64,000 nt of DNA from Tamarix chinensis (lineage: Eukaryota; Streptophyta; Magnoliopsida; Caryophyllales; Tamaricaceae): positions 67,150,367 through 67,214,366 of the forward strand of contig CM060173.1 in the NCBI GenBank assembly GCA_030549775.1, in the 5' to 3' direction. Under the pieces are notes generated by a model, which worked only from the letters and a program-made list of their open reading frames with translations, ran no database searches and was not told where the DNA came from. Every line of letters starts with the position of its first letter. Position 1 is the first letter of the stretch. Both the position numbers and the translations under genes were made by a program. Positions 23,484 to 34,618 of this stretch are shown piece after piece.

Positions 23484-24798
23484 TTACTGAACCGGAGGAA
23501 GGGATTTAGTGGCCGACGGGGAAGAAGAAGTGGTTTGCGGGAACAACAATGCCAGTGGAGAAGGATCCGAACGTGACAGCACTTCCGAAGACAGCGGACG
23601 AAGTGGTGAGCTGGGAACGAGAGTAAAGGCAGGGGAAGACGACACTAAGAGACTCTCGATGACGGGAGATTTCGAAGATGAAGACGAGAGGTGAGAGAAT
23701 GGAAAATCATGTTCAACAAATTTGATGTGGCTAGAAACGAAAACATGAGAAGTGGGAACATGAAGACACAAAAATGTGCTTTGAGTGAGAGAGTAGCCGA
23801 CAAAAACATAAGGTAAAGACTGAGACTCGAGTTTATGATGCGTCTATGGATGTAACCATGGGTAGCAAAGGCAACCAAAAGTGCGAAGCTTCAAATAGTT
23901 CGGAGAAGAAGCAAAGAGACGGTGAAACGGAGATTGAAAACTAAGAACAGACGAAGGAAGCCGATTGATAAGAAAAACTGCCATAGCAAATGCAAAGGTC
24001 CAATATGCAAGAGGAATGGATGCATGAGTTAAAAGAGTGAGTCCGGTTTCAACAATATGTCGATGCTTGCATTCGGAAATTCCATTGTGTTCCGGAGTGT
24101 GTGGTGGTGTCGTAAAGTGCGAAATGCCATGTGTAGCCAAAAACTATTGTAAAGCAATGTATTCGCCACCGTTATTAGAGTAAAGAGTTTTGATACGCAT
24201 AGAAAATCGATTTTCAACGAGTGCTTGAAACCGTGGAAACATTTCAAGGACATGGGACTTTCGTTGCATAGGATAAAACCACATGTAGCGTGTAAAATGG
24301 TCAACAAAAATTATGTAATATTTAAAACCATCAAAGGATACAACAGGAGAGGTCCACACGTTAGAATAAATCACTTCAAGCGGGGATAAGGAGACAATCG
24401 TAGATGTAGAAAAAGGAAGTTTGTGACTTTTATTAATCAAACAAGCATCGCATGACAGCGTAGAGTTTGACGATTTGGAAAATGGTAAAGCAAAATTCGA
24501 GACAAGTTTATTCAAGACCTTAAAAGACGGATGACCTAACCTAGAGTGCTACTCGTAAAAAGTGGACTTGACACTCGAAAGCGCACAAATAGATGAATTT
24601 GAAGAGGAAAAAGTGGAAAAATCAGCAGGCCACTCGTACACACCATCCCTAAGTTGACCGTGAGTGATTGGCGCCCCCGTGTTGAGATCCTTCACCTGAA
24701 AATGATGTGGAAAGAATTCCACCGACACGTTATTATGAGTACAGAGTTGATGAATAGAAATAAGGTTTGTATGCATGGAGGGGACACGTAAGACATTT
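23484..24798 (-). pseudogene. Copia GAG-pre-integrase and integrase, broken
   Basis: From high to low coordinate: MHTNLISIHQLC (24776, GAG-pre-integrase); a zinc-binding region with CDACLINKSHKLPF (24430 area); the integrase core with VDHFTRYMWFYP and NNGGEY; HTPEHNGISECKHRH with the third catalytic residue Glu retained (about 24090-24060); and a Ser-rich linker (23484-23771). Both catalytic Asp positions read Asn (YSNVW and YSNNGGEY). There are stops between fragments (for example near 24540 and 24141) and a frame change near 23850. Confidence 0.88.
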
Positions 24799-24908
24799 TA
24801 TTTTCTTAAGTAAATAACGTATGTACAACAGCTTTATATGCATTGGTTAGTTCCTACAAATATGGAACTTTATAGTTATACATCAAGATACAGATCCTTG
24901 GTATTAGA
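24799..24908 (-). repeat. Copia 5' LTR (short)
   Basis: Plus-strand edges TATTTTCTTAAG and GGTATTAGA. The TG and CA tips seen in the other copy have each lost one base identity (TA and GA). Its inner edge abuts pol codons directly. Confidence 0.75.
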
Positions 24909-25487
24909 AATCACAGATCTAATATTCGTAAACTAAATTTGTTTTGAAACATCATAAAATTGGAACGGAAATAAAAGTACAAAATTAGAAGGGAATTCAA
25001 AGGAAATACAGACCGGGAGTGTAAGTTTCAAAATTTTCTTTCTTCATGAAAGATAGAGACATATCTGATAGATTGAAGATAGGAGAGAGGAGAGAGTAGA
25101 GAGGATAGAGGAGAGAGGAGAGAGCTGCGCCGTAGGGTGGGTTGGAGAATTCTCCAGAAACCCTACATGCTTTTAGTATTTGAACAAAGAAAGTTAGGAA
25201 AGGAACGACAAGATTACAATAACATTAAACTGACAGTTAGGATTGGGTTATAAAACTAGGGTTTCATTTCTCCGCTGTGACTTTGGAGAAAATGCAATGG
25301 TAATAGGCAATGAAATGAAAGGGAGGGTGGGGATTAAATAAGTAAAACGGACGGTTAGGATTTATTAAATAAAAATGGACGGCTAGATTAAAGAGGCTTA
25401 TCCTTAACATAATTCTTTTATTTATTTTGATCCTTATAAACAAATGTTTGAGATGCTTAAATTTTGCATATTCAATGCTTATAACTT
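24909..25487. other. Helitron interior with GA-rich tract
   Basis: Purine tract of AGGAGAGAGG units at about 25076-25128. On the minus strand the region reads as a pyrimidine leader following CTGGAGAATTCTCC. No gene could be supported. The 81-codon frame at 25264 has no recognisable features. Confidence 0.45.
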
Positions 25488-28159
25488 CATAATTAATTAA
25501 TACATACATAATTGAGAATAAAATAATATTCTAAAATTTTATTTAAAAATATCTATTCACATTATTTTTTTTGAAATGGAAAAATTATATAATGATTTAA
25601 ATAAATATAAACTTCCTATTTAAAATTGGGAAATCTTGTTTTTATGAAAGTATAACTATTTGAATATAGTTATATAATATTAGTATGAACTATTGAATTG
25701 GTTCTAAAGTATATTAATCTATATTAAGAAGACTAAATTGTTATTATTGTTTACATTATAAATTAAAAACATATTGTTGTTAATCAATTACTACGAGACT
25801 TAAAGAAAAATGTTCTTAGGGAAACACTAAAAAATTCTATTAAATATTAGGAAATATCATAATTAATTAATACATACATAATTGATAATAAAATAAAATT
25901 CTTAAATTCTTTTAAAAAATATATATTCACAATAACTTTTTGTAATGACAAAATTATATAATGATTTAAACAAATATAAACTTCCTACTTAAAATTGTAA
26001 AATTTTGTTTTTATGAAAGTATAACTATTTGAATATAGTTGTGTAATATTAGTATTAAATATGTAATTGGTTATAAAGTATATTAATTTAGTTTAAGAAG
26101 ACTAAATTGTCATTATTTTTACATCATAAATTAAGAATATATTGTTGTTGATCAATTACTACGATATTTAAAAAAATGTTCTTTGGAAAGCACTTAAAAA
26201 TCCTATTAAATATTAGGAGATATCATAATGAATTAATATATACATAATTGAAAATAAATTAATATTATCAAATTTTTTTAAAAATATATATTGACATTAA
26301 ATTTTTGAAATGAAAAAATTATATAGTAATTTAAACAAATATTAACTTCCTACTTAAAATTGGAAACTTTTGTTTTTATGAAAGTATAACTATTTGAATA
26401 TAGTTGCGTAATATTAGTATGAAATATTTAATTGGCTATAAAGTATATTAATATATTTTAAGAAGACTGTATTGTTATTATTTTTTACATTATAAATTAA
26501 TAACATATTGTTGTTGATCAATTACTACGAGAGTTTAAAAAAAATTGTTCTTAGGGAATCACTAAAAATCCTATTAATTATTAGGAGATATCATAATGAA
26601 TTAATACATACATAATTGATAATAAAATAATATTATGAAATTTTATTTAAAAATATGTATTCACATTAATTTTTTGAAATGAAAAAATTATATAATGATT
26701 TAAACAAATAAAAACTTCCTACATAAAATTGGAAAATTTTGTTTTTATGAAAATATAACTATTTGTATATAGTTGCGTAATATTAGTATGAAATATATAA
26801 TTGATTATAAAGTATATTAATCATTTTAAGAAGACTGAATTGTTATTATTGTTTACATTATAAATTAAAAACATATTGGTGTTGATCAATTGCTACGAGA
26901 CTTAAAAAAAATATTCTTAGGGAAACACTTAAAAATCCTATTAAATATTAGAAGATATCATAATGAATTAATACATACATAATTGAAAATAAATTAAAAT
27001 TCTCAAATTTTCAAAAAAATATATATTGTTTTAAAATTTTTGAAATGAAAAAATTATATAATGATTTAAACAAATATAAACTTCCTACTTAAAATTGGAA
27101 AATTTTGTTTTTATGAAAATATAACTATTTGTATATAGTTGCGTAATATTAGTATGAAATATTTAATTGGTTATAAAGTTTATTAATCTATTTTAAGAAG
27201 ACTAAATTGTTATTATTGTTTACATTATAAATTAAGAACATATTGTTGTTGATCAATTACTACAATAGTTAGAAAAAATGTTCTTAGGGAAACACTAAAA
27301 AGTCCTATTAAATATTAGGAGAGATCATAATTAATTAATAGATACATAATTTACAATAAAATAATATTCTTAAAATTTAAAAAAATATATATATATTCAC
27401 ATTAATTTTTTGAAATGAAAAAAATTTATATAATGATTTAAACAAATATAAACTTCCTACTTAAATTTGTGAAATTTTGTTTTCATGAAAGTATAACTAT
27501 TTGAATATAGTTGCGTAACATTAGTATGAAATATTTAATTGGTTATAAAGTATATTAATTTATTTTAAGAACACTAAATTTTTATTATTGTTTAAATTAT
27601 AAATTAAAAATATATCATTATTGATCAATTACTACGAGACTTCAAAAAAAATGTTCTTAGGGAAACACTAAAAAATCATATTAAATATTAGGAGATATCA
27701 TAATGAATTAATACATACATAATTGAAAATAATATAATATTCTTAAATTTTTAAAAAAATATATATATTGACATTAATTTTTTGAAATGAAAAAATTATA
27801 TAATCATTTAAACAAATATAAACTTCCTATTTAGAATTGGAAATTTTGTTTTTATGAAAGTATAACTATTTGAATATAGTTGCATAATATTAGTATGAAA
27901 TATTTAATTTGTTATAAAGTATATTAATCTATTTTAAGAAGACTAAATTGTTATTATTGTTTATATTATAAATTAAGAATATATTGTTGTTGATCAATTA
28001 CTACGATACTTAAAAAAATGTTCTTAGGGAAACACTAAAAAGTCCTATTAAATATTAGGAGATATCATAATTAATTAATACATACATAATTGACAATAAA
28101 ATAATATTCTTTAATTTTTTTTAAAAAATATATATTCACATTAATTTTTTGAATTGAAA
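25488..28159 (+). repeat. Satellite-like tandem array, 7.3 units of about 368 bp
   Basis: CATAATTAATTAATACATAC or its CATAATGAATT variant recurs at 25488, 25858, 26224, 26592, 26959, 27326, 27699 and 28066 (spacings 370, 366, 368, 367, 367, 373, 367). Each unit contains AAACTTCCTACTTAAAATTG, GTATAACTATTTGAATATAG, TTGATCAATTACTACGA and TGTTCTTAGGGAAACACT. The eighth unit stops after about 94 bp, immediately upstream of the Rep pseudogene. The A+T content is very high. No open frame of note. Confidence 0.95.
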
Positions 28160-28199
28160 AATGATTGGTACACTTGTTATTTTTTTTTTGTATACAAGT

Positions 28200-30543
28200 A
28201 ATTTAAATATGGTTGGTACAAAATTGATCCTAGATGAAGATACACATACAAAATATGTGTTCAACCCTTTTGAATCTCAAGGATTGTTATCTCCTCTTAG
28301 TGACATTACAAATGGTAATAAGCTTTTTAAATTTATATATGACAAATTTAAAATCATGTCTATAGTATTCAATTATATTAACTATTTATTTATTCCTTTC
28401 TTACAACTTGCACTCCTCCAAACTCTATTTATAAACTAAACTATGATGATGATTAAATGAAATGGTTGTCAAGTATTGGGCCTTCAAATATTGCAACAAA
28501 TATATTGTCAACATGTCATGCATCAAATCAAAGTGGTATTGTGAATTTATCAGAATCATCAAAAATGGAAAACTTTTCTATCTATTCTAAGAAGAATTAT
28601 GGTGCCTCTATTGTAGGGCAACAATCTGAATTCGATGAAGGTTAGCAATCTCATTTTCCAACACATGTAAACATTTATTATTAATATTATTTTATAAGTT
28701 TATAGTTATTTTCCTTAGGTTGTAATTGTTATTTATATATTTATCATAATTTATGTGTCAACAGATAATGAAATAGAAGAGAATAGTGTAACCCTATTAT
28801 CTGGTATGCACTGATTAATATATTTTATATATGCTTATGGAATATTAAATTTCTCGAAAAGTCTCATATTAATTTGTTTATAATATATTAAACATAATAG
28901 GACAATGACATAATTTTTTTCAATGTCTGATACTTTACGTCTTCACATATGCTGAAATAGAACAAAATAGTGGAACATCATCCGGTATACAACCAGAAAT
29001 GTATTTGTACATACAAATTTTTTAATATATCTTTTCAAATGTCTTATATTAATTTTATGATATGTGTAGATTATTTTGATATTGGAGATGCAATATACAC
29101 ATGTGGATTTTGCAATTCTTTTTTTTTGGTATGAGGAAAGAATGTGTAAAAGTCGCTCATCTCAAAATCCGAAATATTCTTTATGTTGTATGCAAGGTAA
29201 AGTTCAACTCCCGCCAATGAGAAATCCTCCTAAACTATTACATAAACTGTTATATTTACATAATGATAGAAGCAAACACTTTCTCCAGAATATTCGGTCA
29301 TACAATAACATGTTCTGTTTCACTTCGATGGAATAAAAAGTTGATAGGAGTTTGAAAAATGGAATATCTCCTCCAATATTTAGACTACATGGTCAAAATT
29401 ATCATCTTATGGGAAGTTTATTGCCAAATGAAGGTTTAGTGCCTAAATTTGCACAACTCTACATTTACGACACTAATAATGAAGTTGAAAATAGAGTTCA
29501 TTCTGTTAGGTGAGTTACTTAACAAGTTGTGGTAATTATTAAGTTATTTTATCATTTTTTAGTAATTTATTCTAATTCCTTATTCCAATTGTATTGGTTA
29601 TAGGGAAAGTAAAACCTTGAACAACCTTCGTACGTCTATTGTTTATGATTTGAAGATGATGCTTGATGAGAATAATATGTTGGTTAAATCATTTAGAATG
29701 GTGAGAGAAAAAATTGAAAAGGATGGTTCTTTAGATGTAAAGTTGAAGTTGATTGGTAGGAGGAATAGGGATGGAAGAAGGTATAATCTACCTATGGCTT
29801 CAGAAATTGCTGGATTAATTGTTTGGGACTTTGAAGCATCATTTGGAGATAGGGATATCTTGGTCAAAACCAAAACGGGAATGCTGAAACGCATTAACCA
29901 ACTCCATGCTTCATATCTTGGATTACAATATCCTATATTGTTTCCTTACGAAGAAGATAGCTATAGAGAAGACATTCTGTTAATGTTGAATGGGGGAATG
30001 AAGCAGGGTGGATAGAAGTATGTAAGTTTAACAGAGTATTTTTTGTATCATTTGCATGAAAGGAATTAAGAGTTATCAATTATATTGTCTTCCATGAGAC
30101 TACTTCAACAATTTATTATTGACGCATATACTATAGTTGAATCTTCAAGATTAACTCACATTAAGTTACATAAAAAAAATTTGCAGTATGAATTATATAG
30201 CGGACTAACAGATGCAACTTTAAGGGGTGAGACTGATCCATCAACGCAAGGAAAACGAGTTATATTACCGTCATCATTCACAGGTGGTGCTTGATATTTG
30301 ATTCAAAACTATCAAGATGCCATGGTAATTTTTAGATGGGTTGGTTATCCAGACCTTTTTATTACATTTACTTGCAATCCCAAATGGCCAAAAATAGTTC
30401 ATTTTGTTGAAAAAAGAAGCCTCAAAGCTGATGATCATCCGGATATTATTTGTCGTGTTTTTAAAATAAAGTTGGATTATCTCATTAAAGATCTTCGTAG
30501 TAACAAGATCTTTGGAACATTTAAATCAAGTACTATTTCATAG
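28200..30543 (+). pseudogene. Helitron Rep/helicase N-terminal pseudogene, truncated
   Basis: In Helitrons this protein nicks and unwinds DNA for rolling-circle transposition. Several exons are visible: about 28214-28315 (FNPFESQGLLSPLSDITN, then GT), about 28457-28637, and 29068-29511 (YFDIGDAIYTCGFC, YEERMCKSRSSQNPKYSLCC, FRLHGQNYHLMGSLLP, QLYIYDTNNEVENR). A final exon, 29604-30543, shows MLDENNMLVKSFRM, LGLQYPILFPY, SLTEYFLYHLHERN, LRGETDPSTQGKR, ILPSSFTGGA and DLFITFTCNPKWPKI. That exon stays in one frame with stops at 30013, 30067 and 30292. One stop (GGA-stop-Y) replaces a position normally Arg, as CGA to TGA would. It ends before the HUH nuclease motif, and the helicase domain is absent. 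Confidence 0.9.
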
Positions 30544-31607
30544 GTTATATCCAATAACTCAATCATACATTAATGGCGTATACGTAAAATTCACTTTCAT
30601 ATATTCCATAATCAATAAACCAATATCAAATAGGCCATGATCAGTAATCGAGATATTTTTCGGGCCTTGAGGCCATAAATCAACAGTCTCAATGACTAGT
30701 ATTTTTCCATAACTCATTCACAATAAATTTTTATTGAGCTCGGGACCTCCACTATTATTGCCGGTGGACCGGAATATATATAAAATCATCATCCAGGGCA
30801 CAACGCTCCTGGCCACTATTATAACCGGTGGACCGGGATATGTAAAGAATCATCACCCAGGGCTCAATGCTCCTGGCCACTATTATAACCGGTGGACCGG
30901 GATATATAAAGAATCAACTGGTCCCGACTCGTTAATCTTTCACTTTAACAATTTGTATTTTCCCTTTTTATTCAGCACAACAATTTCATTTTATTTGCCT
31001 CGATAGGGAGATCAAAAACCCGGGACACAAAGGTACACCGGTCGCACTGGTGCGTAAAAGCAACTCAGTACCCTTCAACTAGTAACCCAGGGACGCAAAG
31101 GTACCCTGGTCGTACTGGTGCATAAAGCTAACTCAGTACCCTACCGACAAGGACACCTAATCCTTAAGTATGCATACCCCCTACTAGGTCCGTAGAGCTA
31201 GATAGAGTAGATATAAGGCCTGGCTGGGGCACAAAGGCACACCAGCAAAATACCAAACAATCGTGGACTAAACCACGTCCTTAGGGTAGCGACCCCCAAG
31301 GAGTCACCATTCCCGATCTCGAGGTCTTTCACTTTACGTAATAGTGTCTTAATTAAGGGTGATCAGAAAGGCACAACAATAAGATAATTATCCTCTTTTA
31401 ATCGTTCAGATATCATCAGAAATTTCTTATTCAGATGGTCATCCAAAGTAACATAGGAGGATCATTAAGGCCATCCTAAACTCATCTAATTCTGAATTAA
31501 AACTCATTATCGTGATACTTACTAATCATCAAATATTCTTGCCTCGTTAATCAACACTAATAGAGCCATGTCACGAATTCCACAATCATAATGACATACT
31601 GGATACA

Positions 31608-32645
31608 ACCTACTTATTTACCCCTTTACTTATAAAATCACTACGTCACCCTTTCTTATTTGATAAATTACCATGTTACCCTCCTTGTTACAAAATCACC
31701 GAGTTATCCCTTATTCGATTTAGGTTACTAAATTATTTATCATACTTATTAGGACATCAATTCCCCCTTAATAATTATTACACTTAATATACTTTCCATT
31801 TAATTGGTTAGATTACCACTTTGCCCCTTTCTCCTTTATTATAATTAATAAATTATCCTTGAGTTGGTCAAATTTCCAAATTACCCTTGCATATGATCAT
31901 AATTATAATTTTGCCCTTCTCCGTTATTAAATTACCAAATTACCCTTTAGTTATTTAAGTTACCGAATTGCCCTTCTTAATTGTCATAATTACCAAACTA
32001 CCCTACTCCATTATCCAAAATTACGAAAATACCCTCCAGTCAGTTAGATTACCAACTTACCCCTCACATTTATCATATTTACCATCTTACCCTTCTCTAC
32101 TATTAATTATCAAATTACCCTTTAGTTATTTAACTTATTATCTTACCCTTCTCAATAATTATTATTTCCAATTTACTCCTTTCCAATGTTCACCTTTACC
32201 CCTTTGATTTACACAATTACCGTTTTACCCATTTACCTTCAAATTTACCATTTTACCCCCTTAACTCCCAAAATTACCATATCGCCCTTTTACTTGTAAC
32301 TTTTCCATTTATCCTTAATTATAAAATTACTATCTTACCTCCTTTAATTTCCAAATTACCATTCCGCCCTTAGATTGTAAAATTATCATTTCGTCCTTTA
32401 ATCATAAAATTACTATTTGCCCTTTAATTACAAAATTACAATTTTACCCTTTTATTATAACATTACCAAATTGTCCTTTTATTACAATTTACCAAATTGC
32501 CATTCTTTTTAACAAGATTACCAAATTGCCCCTTTATTTACAAAAATTACTCTTTCATCCTTTATTCACAAAATTACAATTTTACCCCTACTTCCAAAAT
32601 TACTATTTTCTCCTTTTATTAACAAATTCACCACTTTACTCTTTA
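31608..32645 (-). repeat. TTACC/ACCCTT minisatellite of copy 3
   Basis: About 1 kb of degenerate units of roughly 30 bp, AAATTACCATTTTACCCCT type, equivalent to 7236-8215. Confidence 0.85.
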
Positions 32646-33266
32646 CACACCCTTATTATTAAATTATTATTAATACTACATGAAGTATTAACCTTGAAGT
32701 CTCACCCATGACTCTTATAATTAATGTAATGCTTATTAGCACATATCCATGTATTAGGCCATACTCATATACAATATACATTTTTAAAATATCCCCCTAA
32801 TGCTAACAAAATGTTACACATGTAATAAGGATCGCCATAGAATATAACAACATGGATAATAATTTATATTTTCCCTAACCACCAAATTATTACCTTAAAT
32901 ATTATCCCCATACATATCATCAATCTATCATGCTTCCTTTTCATCAACGAACACAATAACCACATATGATATGCTAAGCAACATACATCAAGCATAACAC
33001 ACATTAATAATGCCTAATGTGATAACATGCATTAATCCATGCATTTAAGCGGGATTTAACGGTTACCTTAATCTCGCAAAATTATCAAACCTTACCAAGC
33101 ACAATTAGCAATTCAACACCTAAAAATAATATCCATAACTATTGTGTTAGAGTATAGAAATAAAAAGGGTAAGATTTTATAAAAGAAATTTATTTAATAA
33201 AAACACTTTAAATAATTATCATTATACCTCAAAATTTTCCAACAATTTCCAACATAAGGGGGAAAG

Positions 33267-33290
33267 CTCACGCTGCATGAGCAGCGTGAG
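33267..33290 (-). other. Perfect 10-bp hairpin beside the pyrimidine block
   Basis: CTCACGCTGC, loop ATGA, GCAGCGTGAG: a perfect 10-bp stem. The same place in copy 4 (47849-47872) keeps it with two mismatches. Copies 1 (about 4287-4318) and 2 (8849-8866) show degenerate versions. Confidence 0.85.
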
Positions 33291-33294
33291 TGTC

Positions 33295-34290
33295 ATGCAT
33301 AAATGGGCAGGGAAATGGCTCGAAGAGGGGTGGAGGAAGAGAAATCAGCCATGTTCGGGTTGAGGTATTTGGGCTAGAAAAGAGGGTGGTTGGGGGAGGT
33401 TTGGTGGCAAGGTAAGGATGCAGGAGCGAAGAGGGGGTGTTAGTGGTGGCCAAGGATGGTTTCGCGGCGGCTGAAGGCGGCGGCAAGGCAGTGAAGATGG
33501 CTGGTGATAAGGGGAAAAATGGGGAGAAAAGAAGGAAGGGGTGGAGAAGGGAGGAAGTGTAGGGCTCAAGGAGGCGGTGTGGGGATGCAGAGCAGTAGGG
33601 GGTGGTGGCAGGAGTCGGCGCAGGGGTTGGGGGCGGCGATCGGAGTGGCGGACGGCGGCGGCATAGGGAGAAAACAAAAAAACACAAAGGAAGGAAGGGA
33701 GGAGAGAGGAGGGAGCTCGGGGGAAGGAGATGGCTCGAAGATGGGATAATAAACTGGCCGAATGGGAAAAGAGAAGAAGAGGAACAGCAAGGGGGCAGAT
33801 GGCAGGGCATAGGGCGGCAGGGAGGCGGTAGGGTGGCAGGGAGAGGGTGGCGACGGGAAGGAGAGTTGCAGAAATGGATAGGGTGCAGGGGTAGTTCGGC
33901 TCGAAGGAGGGGAGAAGAGGACAGGGTCGAGGGAGGGAGTAGTAGGGACAGGTGCGGCGGCAGGTGCAGGTGGTCGGGCGGCAGCTGCAGAGGGTCGGGC
34001 TGCTGTCGCCTGAGAAGAAGAAGAAAGAAGGAAGGGCTGTGGCGGCCGGTCGAGGGAAAGGAAAACAGGCGGCCGACCGGTCCAGGGGATGAAAGAAAAA
34101 AACGAGCGGGGGCCGGCTGGGTCAGTGTGCGAGAGGGAGAGAGGGCTGAGGGGGAGAGGGATGAGGTTGGCCGAAGGCCCAACGCACGAGGAAGGCTGGC
34201 CTGGCGAGGCAGCCCAAGGGAAAAGGAAGAAGAAAAAGAAAAAGGAAAGGAAGAAAGGGGGGAAAAGAAAAATGAGAATGGAAAAAAAAA
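33295..34290 (-). repeat. Pyrimidine-rich, GC-rich block of copy 3
   Basis: Purine-rich on the plus strand. It contains the longest open frame of the window, 304 codons on the minus strand (33268-34182), built almost wholly of Pro, Ser, Leu, His and Phe. The absence of stops follows from C-rich composition, and long open frames exist on both strands. I therefore annotate it as a repeat block, not a gene. Confidence 0.65.
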
Positions 34291-34618
34291 ATATGAAAAT
34301 TAGTTTAATTAAATTTATAAAATCATAAAATATAATATCCCTGGTAATTTATTTAATTAAACAGTTTAATTTATTATAACCTAATATTTTAGTTTAAAAA
34401 GGGTAAATTTGGTAAAATATTAGTTTGGAAAAATTATTTAGATGGGACAATATGATAATTAGCAAAATATTTATTTTTAACTTATTAAATACTCTTATCC
34501 AAATATACATACTCTAAAATCCATAAAATAATTAAAATAATAATTTTACAAGCTAATTTTTATTTCAAATAAAGTTATTTATTAAAATATGGGTTTTCAA
34601 AATTTTTGGGGGATTACA

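Larger units (their letters stand above)
21704..24908 (-). mobile_element. Decayed Ty1/copia retrotransposon, gag deleted
   Basis: Two direct repeats of about 110 bp (21704-21814 and 24799-24908) bracket a minus-strand pol with domain order GAG-pre-integrase, integrase, reverse transcriptase, RNase H. That order (integrase before reverse transcriptase) is diagnostic of Ty1/copia. The 5' repeat runs directly into GAG-pre-integrase codons, so primer-binding site, gag, zinc knuckle and protease are missing. The whole is about 3.2 kb, well short of a typical 4.5-5 kb element. No convincing target duplication was found. The element sits inside the Helitron-derived block and is therefore younger than it. 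Confidence 0.9.
13502..30548 (+). mobile_element. Helitron-derived block, 3' end missing
   Basis: The left edge, A then TCTTACTATATATAAAAG, matches the usual 5' end of plant Helitrons (TC at the tip, a CTACTATATATA-like string, insertion next to A). Inside are two plus-strand pseudogenes of Helitron type: RPA-like (14145-16395) and Rep/helicase N-terminal (about 28200-30543). Four tandem arrays and an inserted copia element lie between them. The right side is lost where the third long element begins (30549), taking the HUH nuclease motif, the helicase domains and any CTRRT/hairpin terminus. That all of this is a single Helitron is an inference. RPA lies upstream of Rep, and two adjacent Helitrons would look the same. 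Confidence 0.55.
30549..34618 (-). mobile_element. Long TG...CA element, copy 3, truncated
   Basis: Aligns with copy 2 from about 6171 to its inner end at 10458: distal part with three 64-bp units (30748-30940), GGTAC pair (31020-31145), minisatellite (31608-32645), AT-rich stretch, hairpin (33267-33290), pyrimidine block (33295-34290) and the terminus GGGGGATTACA at 34618. About 550 bp of the distal end are missing at the left junction with the Helitron gene. The right terminus is intact, so the deletion probably removed both the element's end and the rest of the Helitron gene. Confidence 0.82.

Noticed and set aside
23334..23576. Plus-strand frame of 80 codons over the copia element
   Set aside because: Antisense shadow of the Ser-rich linker of the minus-strand pol.
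25488..28159. CRISPR-like array
   Set aside because: Units are about 368 bp and adjacent with no unique spacers, in a plant genome; it is a satellite-type array.
33268..34182. 304-codon open frame as a real proline-rich protein gene
   Set aside because: Lies in a repeated C-rich block, has open frames on both strands and low complexity, no family motif, and the start is not conserved among the copies.
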